Below, in pieces: positions 1 to 8,191 of a stretch of 64,000 bases of DNA (its first letter is position 1; the number at the start of each line of letters is the position of its first letter). Position numbers and translations under genes: made by a program. The DNA comes from Thalassospira indica (GTDB taxonomy: Bacteria > Pseudomonadota > Alphaproteobacteria > Rhodospirillales > Thalassospiraceae). The DNA is taken from NCBI RefSeq assembly GCF_003403095.1, contig NZ_CP031555.1, forward strand, positions 3,784,001 through 3,848,000, read 5' to 3'. The notes under the pieces are model-generated. The model saw only the letters and a list, made by a program, of their open reading frames with translations. It was not told the DNA's origin and made no database searches.

Positions 1-284
1 GAATATCAAGTGACCCGCCTTTTACACTGACGGGCTCGTCCCCCTTGAGGTCACCGTGGAATAGGCGCGTCCCACAATCTGGACAGAAATGGCACAACAT
101 TTTCCCGCCATCCGATGTCGGACGGGTCCATCTTTTAACCGTGCCCCGGGTGATCTTGATATGCGCCGGCGCGACAATGGCAGACATAGACCTGTGATGA
201 CGGCACAGACAGCACGTATCTGACAGCGCCACACTGACAGCCACCGGTCAATGACTGCGCTTGATTTTGGGTCGATACGCTCAC
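1..284 (-). pseudogene. Decayed GFA/CENP-V family gene (frameshift plus internal deletion, runs off the edge)
   Basis: On the minus strand a GTG at 284-282 follows a GGAGG and opens a frame with the family signature GGCQCGAVRY and then CHCR, a zinc-binding pair. That frame soon stops. The sequence resumes in another frame as ITRGTVKRW and then CHFCPDCGTRLFHG, the second zinc site, and stays open to base 1. Intact GFA proteins have some 20 or more residues between CHCR and the ITRG-like strand; here only a few remain. So a piece is missing and the frame is broken. The family includes glutathione-dependent formaldehyde-activating proteins with a beta-tent zinc fold. A sequencing error could explain the frameshift but not the missing segment. 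Confidence 0.72.
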
Positions 285-404
285 ACGAGCCTCCAGAACA
301 TCAATTGGGACGGCAAGCTTTTGCGTTCAACGGCCGCCATTTTCTTGCACCATCAAGACTTTAGCGACACACTGCCCGCCCGTCGACTTTAACATGGACG
401 CTCC

Positions 405-1151
405 ATGACCCCTGAAACGATTGCTGTCATTGCCTGTGCCTATTTCGTGGCAGCCTTCGTTAAAGGTGCGACGGGATTGGGGTTTTCGACCTCCGCATTG
501 CCGATCCTTGCACTTGGCGTCGGGCTTAAGACCGGCATGCCGCTCGTGATCATTCCATCACTTGTCAGCAATTCAATCATCATGGCTCAGGCGGGTCACT
601 TTCGTGAAACGCTCAACCGGTTCTGGCCGATGTTTCTGGCAACCATTCCCGGCATTCTGATCGGGCTTGCCGTGCTTGAAATGGTCGACAGCATTCTGGC
701 CGGGGCGGTTTTGGGACTGGTTTTGATGAATTACGGCGCGATCACCCTGTTTCGCCATGGCAAGCCGCTGTCAGACAAGGTCGCACGCGGACTTGCCCCA
801 ATTTCTGGCTTTGCCACCGGCCTGATTAACGGCATCACCGGATCGCAAGTCATGCCGGTTTTACCGTTCCTGCTTTCCATGCGGCTTGAGCCCAAAAAGT
901 TTCTGCAGGCGATCAATATCTCGTTTAGTCTTTCAAGCATCGTCATGGCACTCGGCCTTGCGCGACTGGGACTGATGACGATTGAAACGCTGTGGATTTC
1001 GCTGGCCGGATTGGTGCCGGTGTATCTTGGCACCAAGCTGGGCACGCGCGTGCGTGATCGCATGGATGCAGAAACCTTCCGCAAGGTTGTTTTGATCATG
1101 CTGATCATTTTTGGCGTCATTCTGGTCGGCAAACTGTTTGCGACTTCGTAA
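405..1151 (+). CDS. TauE/SafE family anion exporter
   Basis: A 248-residue integral membrane protein of the TauE/SafE (sulfite exporter) family. The N-terminus holds the typical FVKGATGLGFSTSALPIL segment. A second glycine-rich half (around residues 135-150, GLINGITGSQVMPVLPFL) repeats the same plan, as expected for the duplicated fold of these carriers. I count about seven hydrophobic spans. Family members export sulfite, sulfonates or other small organic anions across the inner membrane; the substrate cannot be read from sequence. The gene stands alone behind the decayed GFA gene and about 65 bases before the IMPACT-family gene. ATG is the first start; no strong ribosome site is visible. 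Confidence 0.85.
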   Translation: MTPETIAVIACAYFVAAFVKGATGLGFSTSALPILALGVGLKTGMPLVIIPSLVSNSIIMAQAGHFRETLNRFWPMFLATIPGILIGLAVLEMVDSILAGAVLGLVLMNYGAITLFRHGKPLSDKVARGLAPISGFATGLINGITGSQVMPVLPFLLSMRLEPKKFLQAINISFSLSSIVMALGLARLGLMTIETLWISLAGLVPVYLGTKLGTRVRDRMDAETFRKVVLIMLIIFGVILVGKLFATS

Positions 1152-1217
1152 TAGAACAGCGACGCCGCTTGGTGTTGGCATCTGGCACAATTGTATCGTT
1201 TCTGCTAGCACACCATC

Positions 1218-1784
1218 ATGAAAACCATCGCCCGCCCCGCCTTTGCTGAAACCGAAGAAAAGAAATCCCGTTTTCTGGCCGAACTCGTTTTTCACGATGA
1301 TCTAGCCAAGCGGATTGATGAATTGCGCGCCCTTCACCCCAAGGCCAATCATCACGTAAACGCCTATCGGTATCTGAATGACGAAGGCCAGTTGATTGAA
1401 CATGGCAAGGATGACGGCGAGCCATCCGGCACATCGGGCATCCCGTGCCTTAAGGTGCTTCAGGGGCGCGACCTGATCAATGTTGCGGTGATTGTGACCC
1501 GCTATTTCGGCGGCACGAAGCTTGGCACCGGCGGGTTGGTGCGGGCTTATAGCGGGGCAGCCAATGCAGTTTGCGATGTGGCCGAAATTATCGAATATAT
1601 CCCGCAGGGCGAGGCAGAACTGTTTGCCGGATTTTCTGATGCCGGAACGCTGGAACAGGCCTGTGCCGAGGATGGCATTACCATTCTTGATCGTCAGTTT
1701 GATACGGATGGCACGCGCATTAAAATCACCGGGCCGCTTGAACGGCTCTCAGAACTAAGTGATCGCTTTCCCCTGCCGGCGTAA
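1218..1784 (+). CDS. IMPACT (YigZ/UPF0029) family protein
   Basis: A 188-residue protein with the N-terminal UPF0029/IMPACT domain. The diagnostic block is DDGEPSGTSGIPCLKVL followed by VIVTRYFGGTKLGTGGLVRA (residues about 72-115). The C-terminal 60 residues fit the DUF1949 half found in bacterial YigZ. Yeast and mammalian IMPACT proteins modulate Gcn2 signalling, but the role of bacterial members is not settled. Length agrees with a somewhat short YigZ (usually about 200). It converges on the LacI-type regulator, with only five bases between the two stop codons. Confidence 0.9.
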   Translation: MKTIARPAFAETEEKKSRFLAELVFHDDLAKRIDELRALHPKANHHVNAYRYLNDEGQLIEHGKDDGEPSGTSGIPCLKVLQGRDLINVAVIVTRYFGGTKLGTGGLVRAYSGAANAVCDVAEIIEYIPQGEAELFAGFSDAGTLEQACAEDGITILDRQFDTDGTRIKITGPLERLSELSDRFPLPA

Positions 1785-1789
1785 GTTCG

Positions 1790-2827
1790 TTAGCGCGTTT
1801 TGGACTTTGGCCGCATCGTACTTTCGCGGCACTGAAGTTCGAAACCGAGATCGATGATTTTTTGTTCGGGTGTTTCGCCGTCCAGAACCGCTTTGATCAT
1901 TTGCACGGCCCGTTTGCCGATCTGATACCGGTCGGTTCGGATGGACGTCAGTGACGGGTAGCTTGCCGCCATCATTTCAAGATCATTAAAACCGATGATC
2001 CCCATTTCGTCGGGGACCGAGATACCGGCCTTTTGACAGCCAAATAGCGCGCCAAGCGCCATGTCATCATTGTTGCAAAACACAGCATCAAGGTCCGGTC
2101 GACGTTTGCGCAACTGTTCGATCAAATGCCCGCCAAGCGAGACACTTGAGGAATCGGTTGTTGTCATCATCAGGTCCGGGTCGTATCGCCCGCCAGAGCG
2201 CAAGGCTTCCTTGAAGCCTTCCATACGACGGTGCGAGCGCGGATCCATGCGTGCGCCGAGAAAACCGATGCGTTTGTAGCCCTTTTGCACCAGATGCACC
2301 CCGGCGGCCCGCCCGCCTTCGAAATGCGAAAACCCGACCATCATGTCGATCGGGTCGTCACTGATATCCATGACCTGAACCACCGGACATTCGGCATTTT
2401 CAAGAAGTTCGCGGGTTGCATCGGTCTGATCAACCCCGGCCACAATCATGGCTGACGGACCCTGTCCCAGGAAGGTGCGCACAAGGCGTTCCTCATCCTT
2501 CGCAACATAGCGCGAGTTGCCAAGTTGCACCTGAAACGGCCCCTGATAGAGCTCGTCATAAATGGCACGCAGCGTATCGGCGAACACGTTGTTGGTCAGG
2601 GAGGGAACGATCACACCGATCACATTTGATCGCGTGGAGGCCAGCGCGCTGGCATGCGAATGGGGCACATAATTAAGCTTGCGCACCGCATCGTTGATTT
2701 TTCGTCGCAGGTGATCAGACACCTTTGACGGATCGCGCAACGCGCGTGAGACCGTAATGGTGCTGACGCCAGCCCGTTCGGCAACATCGGATATTGTTGG
2801 CCGTCCGGCCCCTTTGCGCTTCCTCAT
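1790..2827 (-). CDS. gntR: LacI-family transcriptional repressor, GntR-like (gluconate)
   Basis: A LacI/GalR-family repressor. The helix-turn-helix is at the N-terminus (TISDVAERAGVSTITVSRAL, then a hinge HASALAST), followed by a periplasmic-binding-protein-like effector domain (from SNVIGVIVPSLTNNVFADTL to the end). I chose ATG at 2827-2825, giving 345 residues with the helix-turn-helix about ten residues in; a TTG at 2863 would add a basic 12-residue tail. It is divergent from gluconokinase and a TRAP carrier. Two identical palindromes with the ATGTTA/TAACAT arms typical of GntR operators lie in the intergenic region. Repression relieved by gluconate or a phosphorylated product is inferred by analogy. 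Confidence 0.88.
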   Translation of the reverse strand: MRKRKGAGRPTISDVAERAGVSTITVSRALRDPSKVSDHLRRKINDAVRKLNYVPHSHASALASTRSNVIGVIVPSLTNNVFADTLRAIYDELYQGPFQVQLGNSRYVAKDEERLVRTFLGQGPSAMIVAGVDQTDATRELLENAECPVVQVMDISDDPIDMMVGFSHFEGGRAAGVHLVQKGYKRIGFLGARMDPRSHRRMEGFKEALRSGGRYDPDLMMTTTDSSSVSLGGHLIEQLRKRRPDLDAVFCNNDDMALGALFGCQKAGISVPDEMGIIGFNDLEMMAASYPSLTSIRTDRYQIGKRAVQMIKAVLDGETPEQKIIDLGFELQCRESTMRPKSKTR

Positions 2828-2903
2828 AACCTTACATTTATTACGTCTTTTCCAAACCGACAAGCACCTTGTGACGGTAAAGCAAACACCGGAAATTCGG
2901 CTG

Positions 2904-2945
2904 TTGACTCAATGTTAGCGCTAACATTATGTTAGCGCTAACATT
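2904..2945 (+). promoter_or_regulatory. Gluconate promoter with two tandem GntR-type operators
   Basis: Two palindromes sit back to back: AATGTTAGCGCTAACATT at 2911-2928 and ATGTTAGCGCTAACAT at 2929-2944. Their centres are 17 bp apart. A -35-like TTGACT at 2904-2909 and a -10-like TATGTT at 2928-2933 (18-bp spacer) bracket the first operator and overlap the second. A repressor bound here should block the promoter that reads into gluconokinase, and it could also autoregulate the divergent repressor gene. The sites are read directly; the identity of the binding protein is inferred from position and operator type. Confidence 0.8.
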
Positions 2946-3009
2946 ATAACACAACAGGGCAGTCCAAGAGTAAAACCCGCCCTGAAAATCAGTGAGTGCA
3001 TCGAATTCA

Positions 3010-3597
3010 ATGAACCGGCAAACGCAGTATGTCGTTGTCATGGGTGTGAGCGGATCGGGCAAAACCGAGGTCGCGCGTCGTCTGGCAAGCATGACAGATA
3101 CCATGTATCTGGACGCCGACGATCACCATCCAAGCACGAATGTAGAACACATGCGCCGTGGTCTTCCGCTCAATGACGACATGCGTTGGCCCTGGCTTGA
3201 TGCGGTCGCAGAAGCGGCCCGCACGCAGGCTGGTTCCGTTGCAAGTTTAGAGGGAAGCGCAAAGTCCGGTCAGGCCATTTTCATCGCCTGTTCTGCGCTT
3301 AAACGTCGCTATCGCGATGTGTTGCGCACGCACCTCGACCCGATCACCTTTGTTTTTCTGGATGGCACGCGCGAAGTAATCCAGACCCGGCTTGAACGCC
3401 GCGTCGGTCATTTCATGCCGTCCGCACTTTTAGACAGCCAGTTTACAGCTCTCGAGCCGCCGGGGCCGGACGAGAATTGCGTGACTGTCTTTATCGATGC
3501 CCCGCTTGAAACTGTTGTTGCCACGGTCCTTGACCGACTGGCGGAGCGTGAAGACGGCAGTTTTTCCTTTGTCAAAGAGAATACTGCCGGAAAATAA
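3010..3597 (+). CDS. gntK: Gluconokinase (thermoresistant type)
   Basis: A P-loop kinase of the GntK family that phosphorylates D-gluconate to 6-phosphogluconate. It shows the Walker A motif MGVSGSGKTEVARRLA at its N-terminus, then LDADDHHPSTNVEHMRRGLPLNDDMRWPWL in family order, and IFIACSALKRRYRDVLR in the middle. ATG at 3010 gives 195 residues; GTG at 2992 would add six. Neither start has a convincing ribosome site. The stop lies 21 bases before the TRAP binding protein, so kinase and transporter probably share the operator-controlled promoter at 2904-2945. Confidence 0.92.
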   Translation: MNRQTQYVVVMGVSGSGKTEVARRLASMTDTMYLDADDHHPSTNVEHMRRGLPLNDDMRWPWLDAVAEAARTQAGSVASLEGSAKSGQAIFIACSALKRRYRDVLRTHLDPITFVFLDGTREVIQTRLERRVGHFMPSALLDSQFTALEPPGPDENCVTVFIDAPLETVVATVLDRLAEREDGSFSFVKENTAGK

Positions 3598-3618
3598 GGC
3601 ATTTTAGGGAGAAGACGA

Positions 3619-4647
3619 ATGACCAAGACTCTTAAATCGCTTGCAGGTGCAGGCTTTATCGCAACCCTGATTGCAACGGCGCCGTTTGCCGCCAATGCAC
3701 AGGAATTTACCCTCAAGATGCAGTCGAGCGATGCTGCTGGCGTGCCTAACTTTGAATTGGAACAGGAATGGGCCGAACGTGTCGGCGTCATGACCGGTGG
3801 CCGCGTTTCCGTGGAAATGCTGCCGGTTAACTCGATTGTCGAACATGCCGAAACCCAGGACGCAATTGCGGCTGGCATTCTTGACGGTCACATCACCGAC
3901 ACCAGCTATTTCACCGGTAAAGATCCGGCATTCGGCCTGATCGCCAACCCGGTTGGCGCATGGTCGGCACCGTCCGAAATGCTGCGCTTTGTTGAATATG
4001 GCGGCGGCAAGGAACTGATGAACAGCCTTCTGAACCCGCGTGGTTTGCAGTTCGTCGGTGCCGTTACCCCGGGCCTGGAAGCATTTGTTTCCTCTGTCCC
4101 GCTTGATGGCGTTGCCGATCTTAAAGGCCTGAAAATGCGTGCCCCGGAAGGCATGGTTCAGCAGGTATTTGCAGCAGCCGGTGCGTCGCCTGTGAACATT
4201 CCGCAGTCCGAAGTATTTACATCGCTTGATAAAAAAGTGATCGATGCTGCGGATGCGACCGTGTTCTCGACCAACCAGGCCATGGGTCTGCATGATGTTG
4301 CAAAACATCCGGTCTATCCTGGCTTCCACTCCATGCCGATGCTTGAAGTATCGATCAACAAAACCAAGTGGGATTCCATGCCTGCAGACCTTCAGGCGAT
4401 CCTTGAAATGTCGGTCCGTGATCTGGCCCATGACATGGATGCCCGTCTTGCCATGAAAGACATGGAAGCTGTTGCAAAGGCCCGTTCTGAAGGTGGTGTC
4501 ACCATCCACAACTGGTCGGCTGAAGAGCGTGCAAAATTCCGTCAGATTGCCACCAGCCAGTGGGAAAAAGTCGCGGCACGTTCCGAAGATGCGCAGCGTG
4601 TTTACGACACCCTTGTAGACTACCTTAAGTCACAGGGTATGATCTAA
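3619..4647 (+). CDS. TRAP transporter substrate-binding protein (DctP type), probably gluconate
   Basis: The periplasmic binding subunit of a TRAP carrier, 342 residues. The N-terminal 28 residues form a signal peptide (basic MTKTLK, hydrophobic core, cleavage after AANAQ). The mature part has the DctP fold, with the typical LADLKGLKMRAPE-like block (VADLKGLKMRAPEG, about 170-183). AGGGAG lies just upstream of the ATG. It directly follows gluconokinase and precedes both membrane subunits. Delivery of gluconate or a related sugar acid is inferred from that context and the GntR-type operators. Confidence 0.9.
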   Translation: MTKTLKSLAGAGFIATLIATAPFAANAQEFTLKMQSSDAAGVPNFELEQEWAERVGVMTGGRVSVEMLPVNSIVEHAETQDAIAAGILDGHITDTSYFTGKDPAFGLIANPVGAWSAPSEMLRFVEYGGGKELMNSLLNPRGLQFVGAVTPGLEAFVSSVPLDGVADLKGLKMRAPEGMVQQVFAAAGASPVNIPQSEVFTSLDKKVIDAADATVFSTNQAMGLHDVAKHPVYPGFHSMPMLEVSINKTKWDSMPADLQAILEMSVRDLAHDMDARLAMKDMEAVAKARSEGGVTIHNWSAEERAKFRQIATSQWEKVAARSEDAQRVYDTLVDYLKSQGMI

Positions 4648-4802
4648 GACAGAACAGCTTTTTCGCCGGCAGCAACGCACCGTGTTGCTGCCGGCAAACT
4701 GCTGGGATACAATCCGGCTGGTTCCGTGATCCGAGACGTATCGGGACTGAAGGCCTCCCTCCTTGCCGGATTGTATTTCCTGTTGATGCAAGGAACGCAG
4801 AA

Positions 4803-5405
4803 ATGTCTGACACCCCGCAACACTCACCGTTGCCCGAACTTCCCGAACTTGAAGAAAGCACCGATCAGGCAACTGAGGTGTCCGGTCTTCTGGGCCAGAT
4901 GATTACGAAGGTTTCCAGCGTGTTCGCCATTGGATTTCTGCTTTCCATGGCGACGTTAATATATGAGATCGTGGCACGTCACGTTTTTGGCAGCCCGACC
5001 TTGTGGGCGCATGAAACCACGACCTTTATCTGTGCCGTCGGCTTTGTGTTTGGCGGCCTTTATTGTGCCGCGCGCGACAAGCATATTCGTGTTGTCCTGC
5101 TCTATGACATTGCCGGACCGAAAATGCGCAAGACGCTTGATATCTGCATTTCGCTGGTCTGCATGATCGCATCGGGCTTCTTTGCCTGGGCTGCCTGGCT
5201 GATGGTCGAACGTGCTGTCTTTACGCCCACCGGCGACATCCACCTTGAAACGACCGGCAGTGCGTTCAATGCACCGTATCCGGGCGTGCTTAAGGTATTT
5301 TTGTTGGTGGTCCTGATTGTATTGATGGTTCAGTTCCTGGTTCAGGCCTTCAACTATGCCCGCAAGGCACCAATCATGCCGGCATCCCACACTTCGACCG
5401 AATAA
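4803..5405 (+). CDS. TRAP transporter small membrane subunit (DctQ type)
   Basis: A 200-residue protein with four predicted membrane helices, the DctQ-like small permease of a tripartite carrier. After an acidic N-terminal tail it shows the family block YEIVARHVFGSPTLWAHETT, then a helix, then a basic ARDKHIRVVLLYD loop. It lies between the binding protein and the large permease, each separated by 70-160 bases. AAGGAAC before the ATG serves as ribosome site. The 155-base gap after the binding-protein gene is GC-rich and may form intercistronic structure, which would fit the greater need for binding protein than for permease. Confidence 0.9.
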   Translation: MSDTPQHSPLPELPELEESTDQATEVSGLLGQMITKVSSVFAIGFLLSMATLIYEIVARHVFGSPTLWAHETTTFICAVGFVFGGLYCAARDKHIRVVLLYDIAGPKMRKTLDICISLVCMIASGFFAWAAWLMVERAVFTPTGDIHLETTGSAFNAPYPGVLKVFLLVVLIVLMVQFLVQAFNYARKAPIMPASHTSTE

Positions 5406-5478
5406 TCTGCGCCTCGTGCCCAATCAATTGATGCGTCTTCGCACGGCCATGCCAAGCAGCGCAACAGGATACATTTAA

Positions 5479-6786
5479 ATGTTTGATTTACAGTCCCTTG
5501 GCATCGAATTCGGCACACTTGCCATGTTTGTCATGCTGCTTGGTTTCCTTGTGACCGGCATGCCGTTGGCATTTGTCACGCTGCTGATTGCCTTGATCTT
5601 TACCCTTGGCTGGTTTGGCCCGATGGCGGTGCCGCTGATCACAAGCCGGGTCTATTCATTCGTTTCATCCTTTGTTTTCGTCTCGGTGCCGATGTTCGTC
5701 CTGATGGCGGCCATCCTTGACCGATCCGGTATTGCGCGCGATTTGTTTGATGCCATGCGCCTGTTTGGCGGACGCCTTAAAGGCGGCGTTGCGGTTCAAA
5801 CGATCTTTGTTGCGGTGATCCTGGCTGCCATGAGCGGCATCATCGGTGGCGAGATTGTTCTGCTGGGCCTGATCGCCCTGCCCCAGATGCTGCGTCAGGG
5901 CTATGACAAGAACCTTGCCATCGGGGTTGTCTGTGCTGGCGGGTCGCTGGGCACCATGGTGCCACCTTCGATTGTTTTGATCATTTATGGCCTGACCGCG
6001 AACGTATCAATTGGTGATCTGTTCACCTCGGCCTTTTTGCCGGGCTTCATGCTGGCGGGCTTCTATGTCGCCTATGTGCTGTTCCGATCTTACACCGGCA
6101 ACAACATCGCCCCGCCGCCGCAGACCGAAAAAATCCCGCGCGAAGAAAAGATCCGCCTGCTCAAGGGCCTTTTCCTGCCCATTCTGGTCGTGTTCTGTGT
6201 TCTGGGGTCGATCTATGGTGGCATCGCATCCGTGACCGAGGCATCGGCCGTCGGTGTGGCCGGTGTGATCGCCTCGACTGTTCTGCGGCGTGAATTTTCG
6301 CTTCCGATGCTTAAGGCGGCGGCACTTCAAACGCTTTCGACCTGCGGCATGATTGTCTGGATCGGCATCGGTGCATCGGCCCTTGTCGGCGTATTCAACC
6401 TGATGGGCGGGATCAAGTTTGTCTCAACCCTGATCACCGGCATTTCCGATGATCCGACCATCATCATCCTGTTCATGATGCTCATCCTGTTTGTGCTGGG
6501 CATGTTCCTTGACTGGGTCGGTATTGCGCTTCTGACCATGCCGATCTTTGTGCCGATCGTCAAAGAGCTTGGCTATGACCCGGTCTGGTTTGGCGTGCTG
6601 TTTGCGATGAACATGCAGGTAAGCTTCCTGTCGCCGCCATTCGGGCCTGCGGCCTTTTACCTGAAATCGGTCGCGCCACCCGACATATCGCTTGGCGATA
6701 TCTTCAAGTCGCTTCTGCCGTTTATCTGCTTGCAGATTTTGGCCGTCGCACTTCTGATCATCTTCCCGGGCCTTGCCGGGGGCTAA
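5479..6786 (+). CDS. TRAP transporter large membrane subunit (DctM type)
   Basis: A 435-residue polytopic protein of the DctM family, the sodium-coupled transport subunit. Recognisable blocks are FVSVPMFVLMAAILDRSGIARDLFDAM, AGGSLGTMVPPSIVLIIYG (the first re-entrant hairpin) and the C-terminal MQVSFLSPPFGPAAFYLKSVAPPD. Length and order are normal for the family. It completes the gntK-TRAP operon and is followed at once by an intrinsic terminator. Confidence 0.92.
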   Translation: MFDLQSLGIEFGTLAMFVMLLGFLVTGMPLAFVTLLIALIFTLGWFGPMAVPLITSRVYSFVSSFVFVSVPMFVLMAAILDRSGIARDLFDAMRLFGGRLKGGVAVQTIFVAVILAAMSGIIGGEIVLLGLIALPQMLRQGYDKNLAIGVVCAGGSLGTMVPPSIVLIIYGLTANVSIGDLFTSAFLPGFMLAGFYVAYVLFRSYTGNNIAPPPQTEKIPREEKIRLLKGLFLPILVVFCVLGSIYGGIASVTEASAVGVAGVIASTVLRREFSLPMLKAAALQTLSTCGMIVWIGIGASALVGVFNLMGGIKFVSTLITGISDDPTIIILFMMLILFVLGMFLDWVGIALLTMPIFVPIVKELGYDPVWFGVLFAMNMQVSFLSPPFGPAAFYLKSVAPPDISLGDIFKSLLPFICLQILAVALLIIFPGLAGG

Positions 6787-6812
6787 TCTGGCTCCCCAAA
6801 AAATAATTAACA

Positions 6813-6841
6813 AGGGTCGCCCTCGGGCGGCCTTTTTTTTT
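6813..6841 (+). terminator. Intrinsic terminator of the gluconate/TRAP operon
   Basis: GGTCGCCC (6815-6822) pairs with GGGCGGCC (6825-6832) and is followed by nine T residues. It lies 27 bases after the DctM stop and marks the left border of the lower-GC islet. Confidence 0.88.
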
Positions 6842-6988
6842 GGAGTCCACCAACCCAGCTTAAACACTGCGACCACCAACTTTTTTAAACTTCCAACAAC
6901 ACCGATAAACTTATCATCAAACGCACCCCTCAAACTAAAAACAAACAAACTGTATAAACTGCTGTTTTAATTGACTTATTTCTAAAAA

Positions 6989-7016
6989 TTAATTCGTTAA
7001 CGCGTTAACGAATTAA
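6989..7016. promoter_or_regulatory. Perfect 28-bp palindrome upstream of the unknown gene
   Basis: The half TTAATTCGTTAACG (6989-7002) is followed without a gap by its exact reverse complement (7003-7016). A -35-like TTGACT lies at 6971-6976. No T run follows, so it is not a terminator. It resembles an operator for a dimeric or tetrameric repressor at the promoter of the gene at 7068. No LacI- or TetR-type regulator adjoins it; the product of that gene might itself bind here. Confidence 0.65.
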
Positions 7017-7067
7017 CTCCAACACTAAGAATACTTTCTGCCAATAAAGTTTTTACCTTGGCATCTC

Positions 7068-7871
7068 TTGACTAAGCGCACAAAACCCGGCAAACTCGAC
7101 GCAGAACAACTCGGGAACATAGTCATGCCAGATGAACCGAAGAAAAAAAGCCCTCGCTCCCCCTCCTTGAACTTGGAGGATGCGCTCACCAAAGCCATTC
7201 AGCTCTACGAGGCCAATCATTTGCACCCAGTTGCAAATGATGTCGCCGCACAAAGCATGGGCTACGCTGGAGCAAACAACGGCGCCTCTCTTTCGACACT
7301 GGCTGCATTAAAATACTATGGGCTTGTCGATAGAGTCGGAAATGGCAAATTAGCCGCAAGCAAAGACCTGGAAACATTCCAATATGCTCCCAACTCTTCG
7401 GAAAGAACGAAAATCCTGCGAAAGTGGTTGTTTAACCCAAAGGTTTTTGAGGATATTCACAACAAGTACAAAGGGCAGCTGCCATCGGATGCCGCGATTA
7501 AGTATGACTTAATCCAAATGGGCTTCATCCCAGATAAGGCCGAAATCTGCCTAAAGACCTATAAGTCGTCCCTCGAGTTCGTCAACAGTCAAGCTCCTGA
7601 AAGTGACGAATCATACTTGGAAGACGAAGACCATTCGCAGAACATATCGGAAATCAAAGAAGAACCCGCAAACAAAAGCAGGCAACTACCCGAACCTACT
7701 CACAGTCAGGTGCGACAGCACCCGAAAGATGATACCGACAGAATACCCGTAAGATTACAGGGTGGGCGAAAGGCTTGGCTAGAAATCCCGACGCCGTTCT
7801 TCAAGAACGACAAACAACAACTAGTTAAGCAAATAGAACTGCTCATTACTGATGACGATGACGGCATCTAA
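7068..7871 (+). CDS. Unrecognised protein with winged-helix-like N-terminal region
   Basis: A 267-residue reading frame (TTG at 7068; ATG at 7125 preceded by GGGAA is an alternative, giving 248 residues). I do not recognise a named family with confidence. The N-terminal part (about 35-105) reads LEDALTKAIQLYEANHL, then a short helix with MGYAGANNGASLSTLAALKYYGLVDRVGNGKLAAS, a pattern like a winged helix ending in a beta wing. A second helical stretch follows (SSERTKILRKWLFNPKVFEDI). Residues 170-225 are polar and likely disordered, and a conserved-looking tail follows (IPVRLQGGRKAWLEIPTPFF). Lower GC and isolation suggest acquired DNA. DNA binding is only an inference. Confidence 0.75.
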   Translation: MTKRTKPGKLDAEQLGNIVMPDEPKKKSPRSPSLNLEDALTKAIQLYEANHLHPVANDVAAQSMGYAGANNGASLSTLAALKYYGLVDRVGNGKLAASKDLETFQYAPNSSERTKILRKWLFNPKVFEDIHNKYKGQLPSDAAIKYDLIQMGFIPDKAEICLKTYKSSLEFVNSQAPESDESYLEDEDHSQNISEIKEEPANKSRQLPEPTHSQVRQHPKDDTDRIPVRLQGGRKAWLEIPTPFFKNDKQQLVKQIELLITDDDDGI

Positions 7872-7878
7872 TAGAAAA

Positions 7879-7909
7879 CTGCCCTGTAGCAAAGAATGCT
7901 ACAGGGCAG
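7879..7909 (-). terminator. 13-bp perfect hairpin at the 3' end of the unknown gene
   Basis: CTGCCCTGTAGCA (7879-7891) and its exact complement (7897-7909) enclose a five-base loop. On the minus strand TTTTCT follows, giving a terminator for leftward transcripts; on the plus strand only a short A-rich stretch follows. It may act as a bidirectional barrier or protect the 3' end of the mRNA. Confidence 0.6.
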
Positions 7910-8048
7910 AAACAATCCTCCAAAGGCAATGGATTTACCTTAAATTGGGAGGGCCGGGAAGGACCCAGCATGTTTTATTGCATCACCTTAAACGTGCAGC
8001 AAAGCGGTCTCCGGTGTCAAGAAAATCCAGAAAAGATGGAGATTATCA

Positions 8049-8183
8049 ATGGTTAAACCCAGTGATGTTCCGCCTCCGGGGTACCGCGTAGTGTTCAGCA
8101 TGTACGTGACGAACCGCTATACCGGACAGCGTATCTACAACAAGAACGGGAAGCCATTCCGCTTCTTCGTCAAAGACGACTAA
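8049..8183 (+). CDS. Small basic protein, 44 residues
   Basis: An ATG preceded by GGAG (in GATGGAGATTATCA) opens a 44-codon frame. The product starts MVKPSDVPPPGYRVVFSMYV, continues with TNRYTGQRIYNKNGKPFRFF and ends VKDD. It is rich in aromatic and basic residues and has no membrane span or signal peptide. The pattern PPGY-VF then TG-IY-K-G then FR resembles short unnamed proteins I associate with other alphaproteobacteria, but I cannot name a family. It lies between two strong hairpins in the islet, convergent with glutathione reductase. Codon composition and the ribosome site support it being real. Confidence 0.6.
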   Translation: MVKPSDVPPPGYRVVFSMYVTNRYTGQRIYNKNGKPFRFFVKDD

Positions 8184-8191
8184 CCAAAAGG

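Noticed and set aside
2828..2863. TTG start at 2863 for the LacI-type repressor
   Set aside because: It would add a 12-residue tail before the helix-turn-helix that family members lack; ATG at 2827 fits better.
3604..4509. 301-residue open frame on the minus strand across the TRAP binding-protein gene
   Set aside because: It is a shadow of the DctP gene, which has a signal peptide, ribosome site and family motifs; the antisense product has no recognisable pattern.
7852..8091. 79-residue open frame overlapping the end of the unknown islet gene
   Set aside because: It crosses the perfect hairpin at 7879-7909 and lacks a ribosome site; the 44-codon frame that starts in this region at 8049 is better supported.
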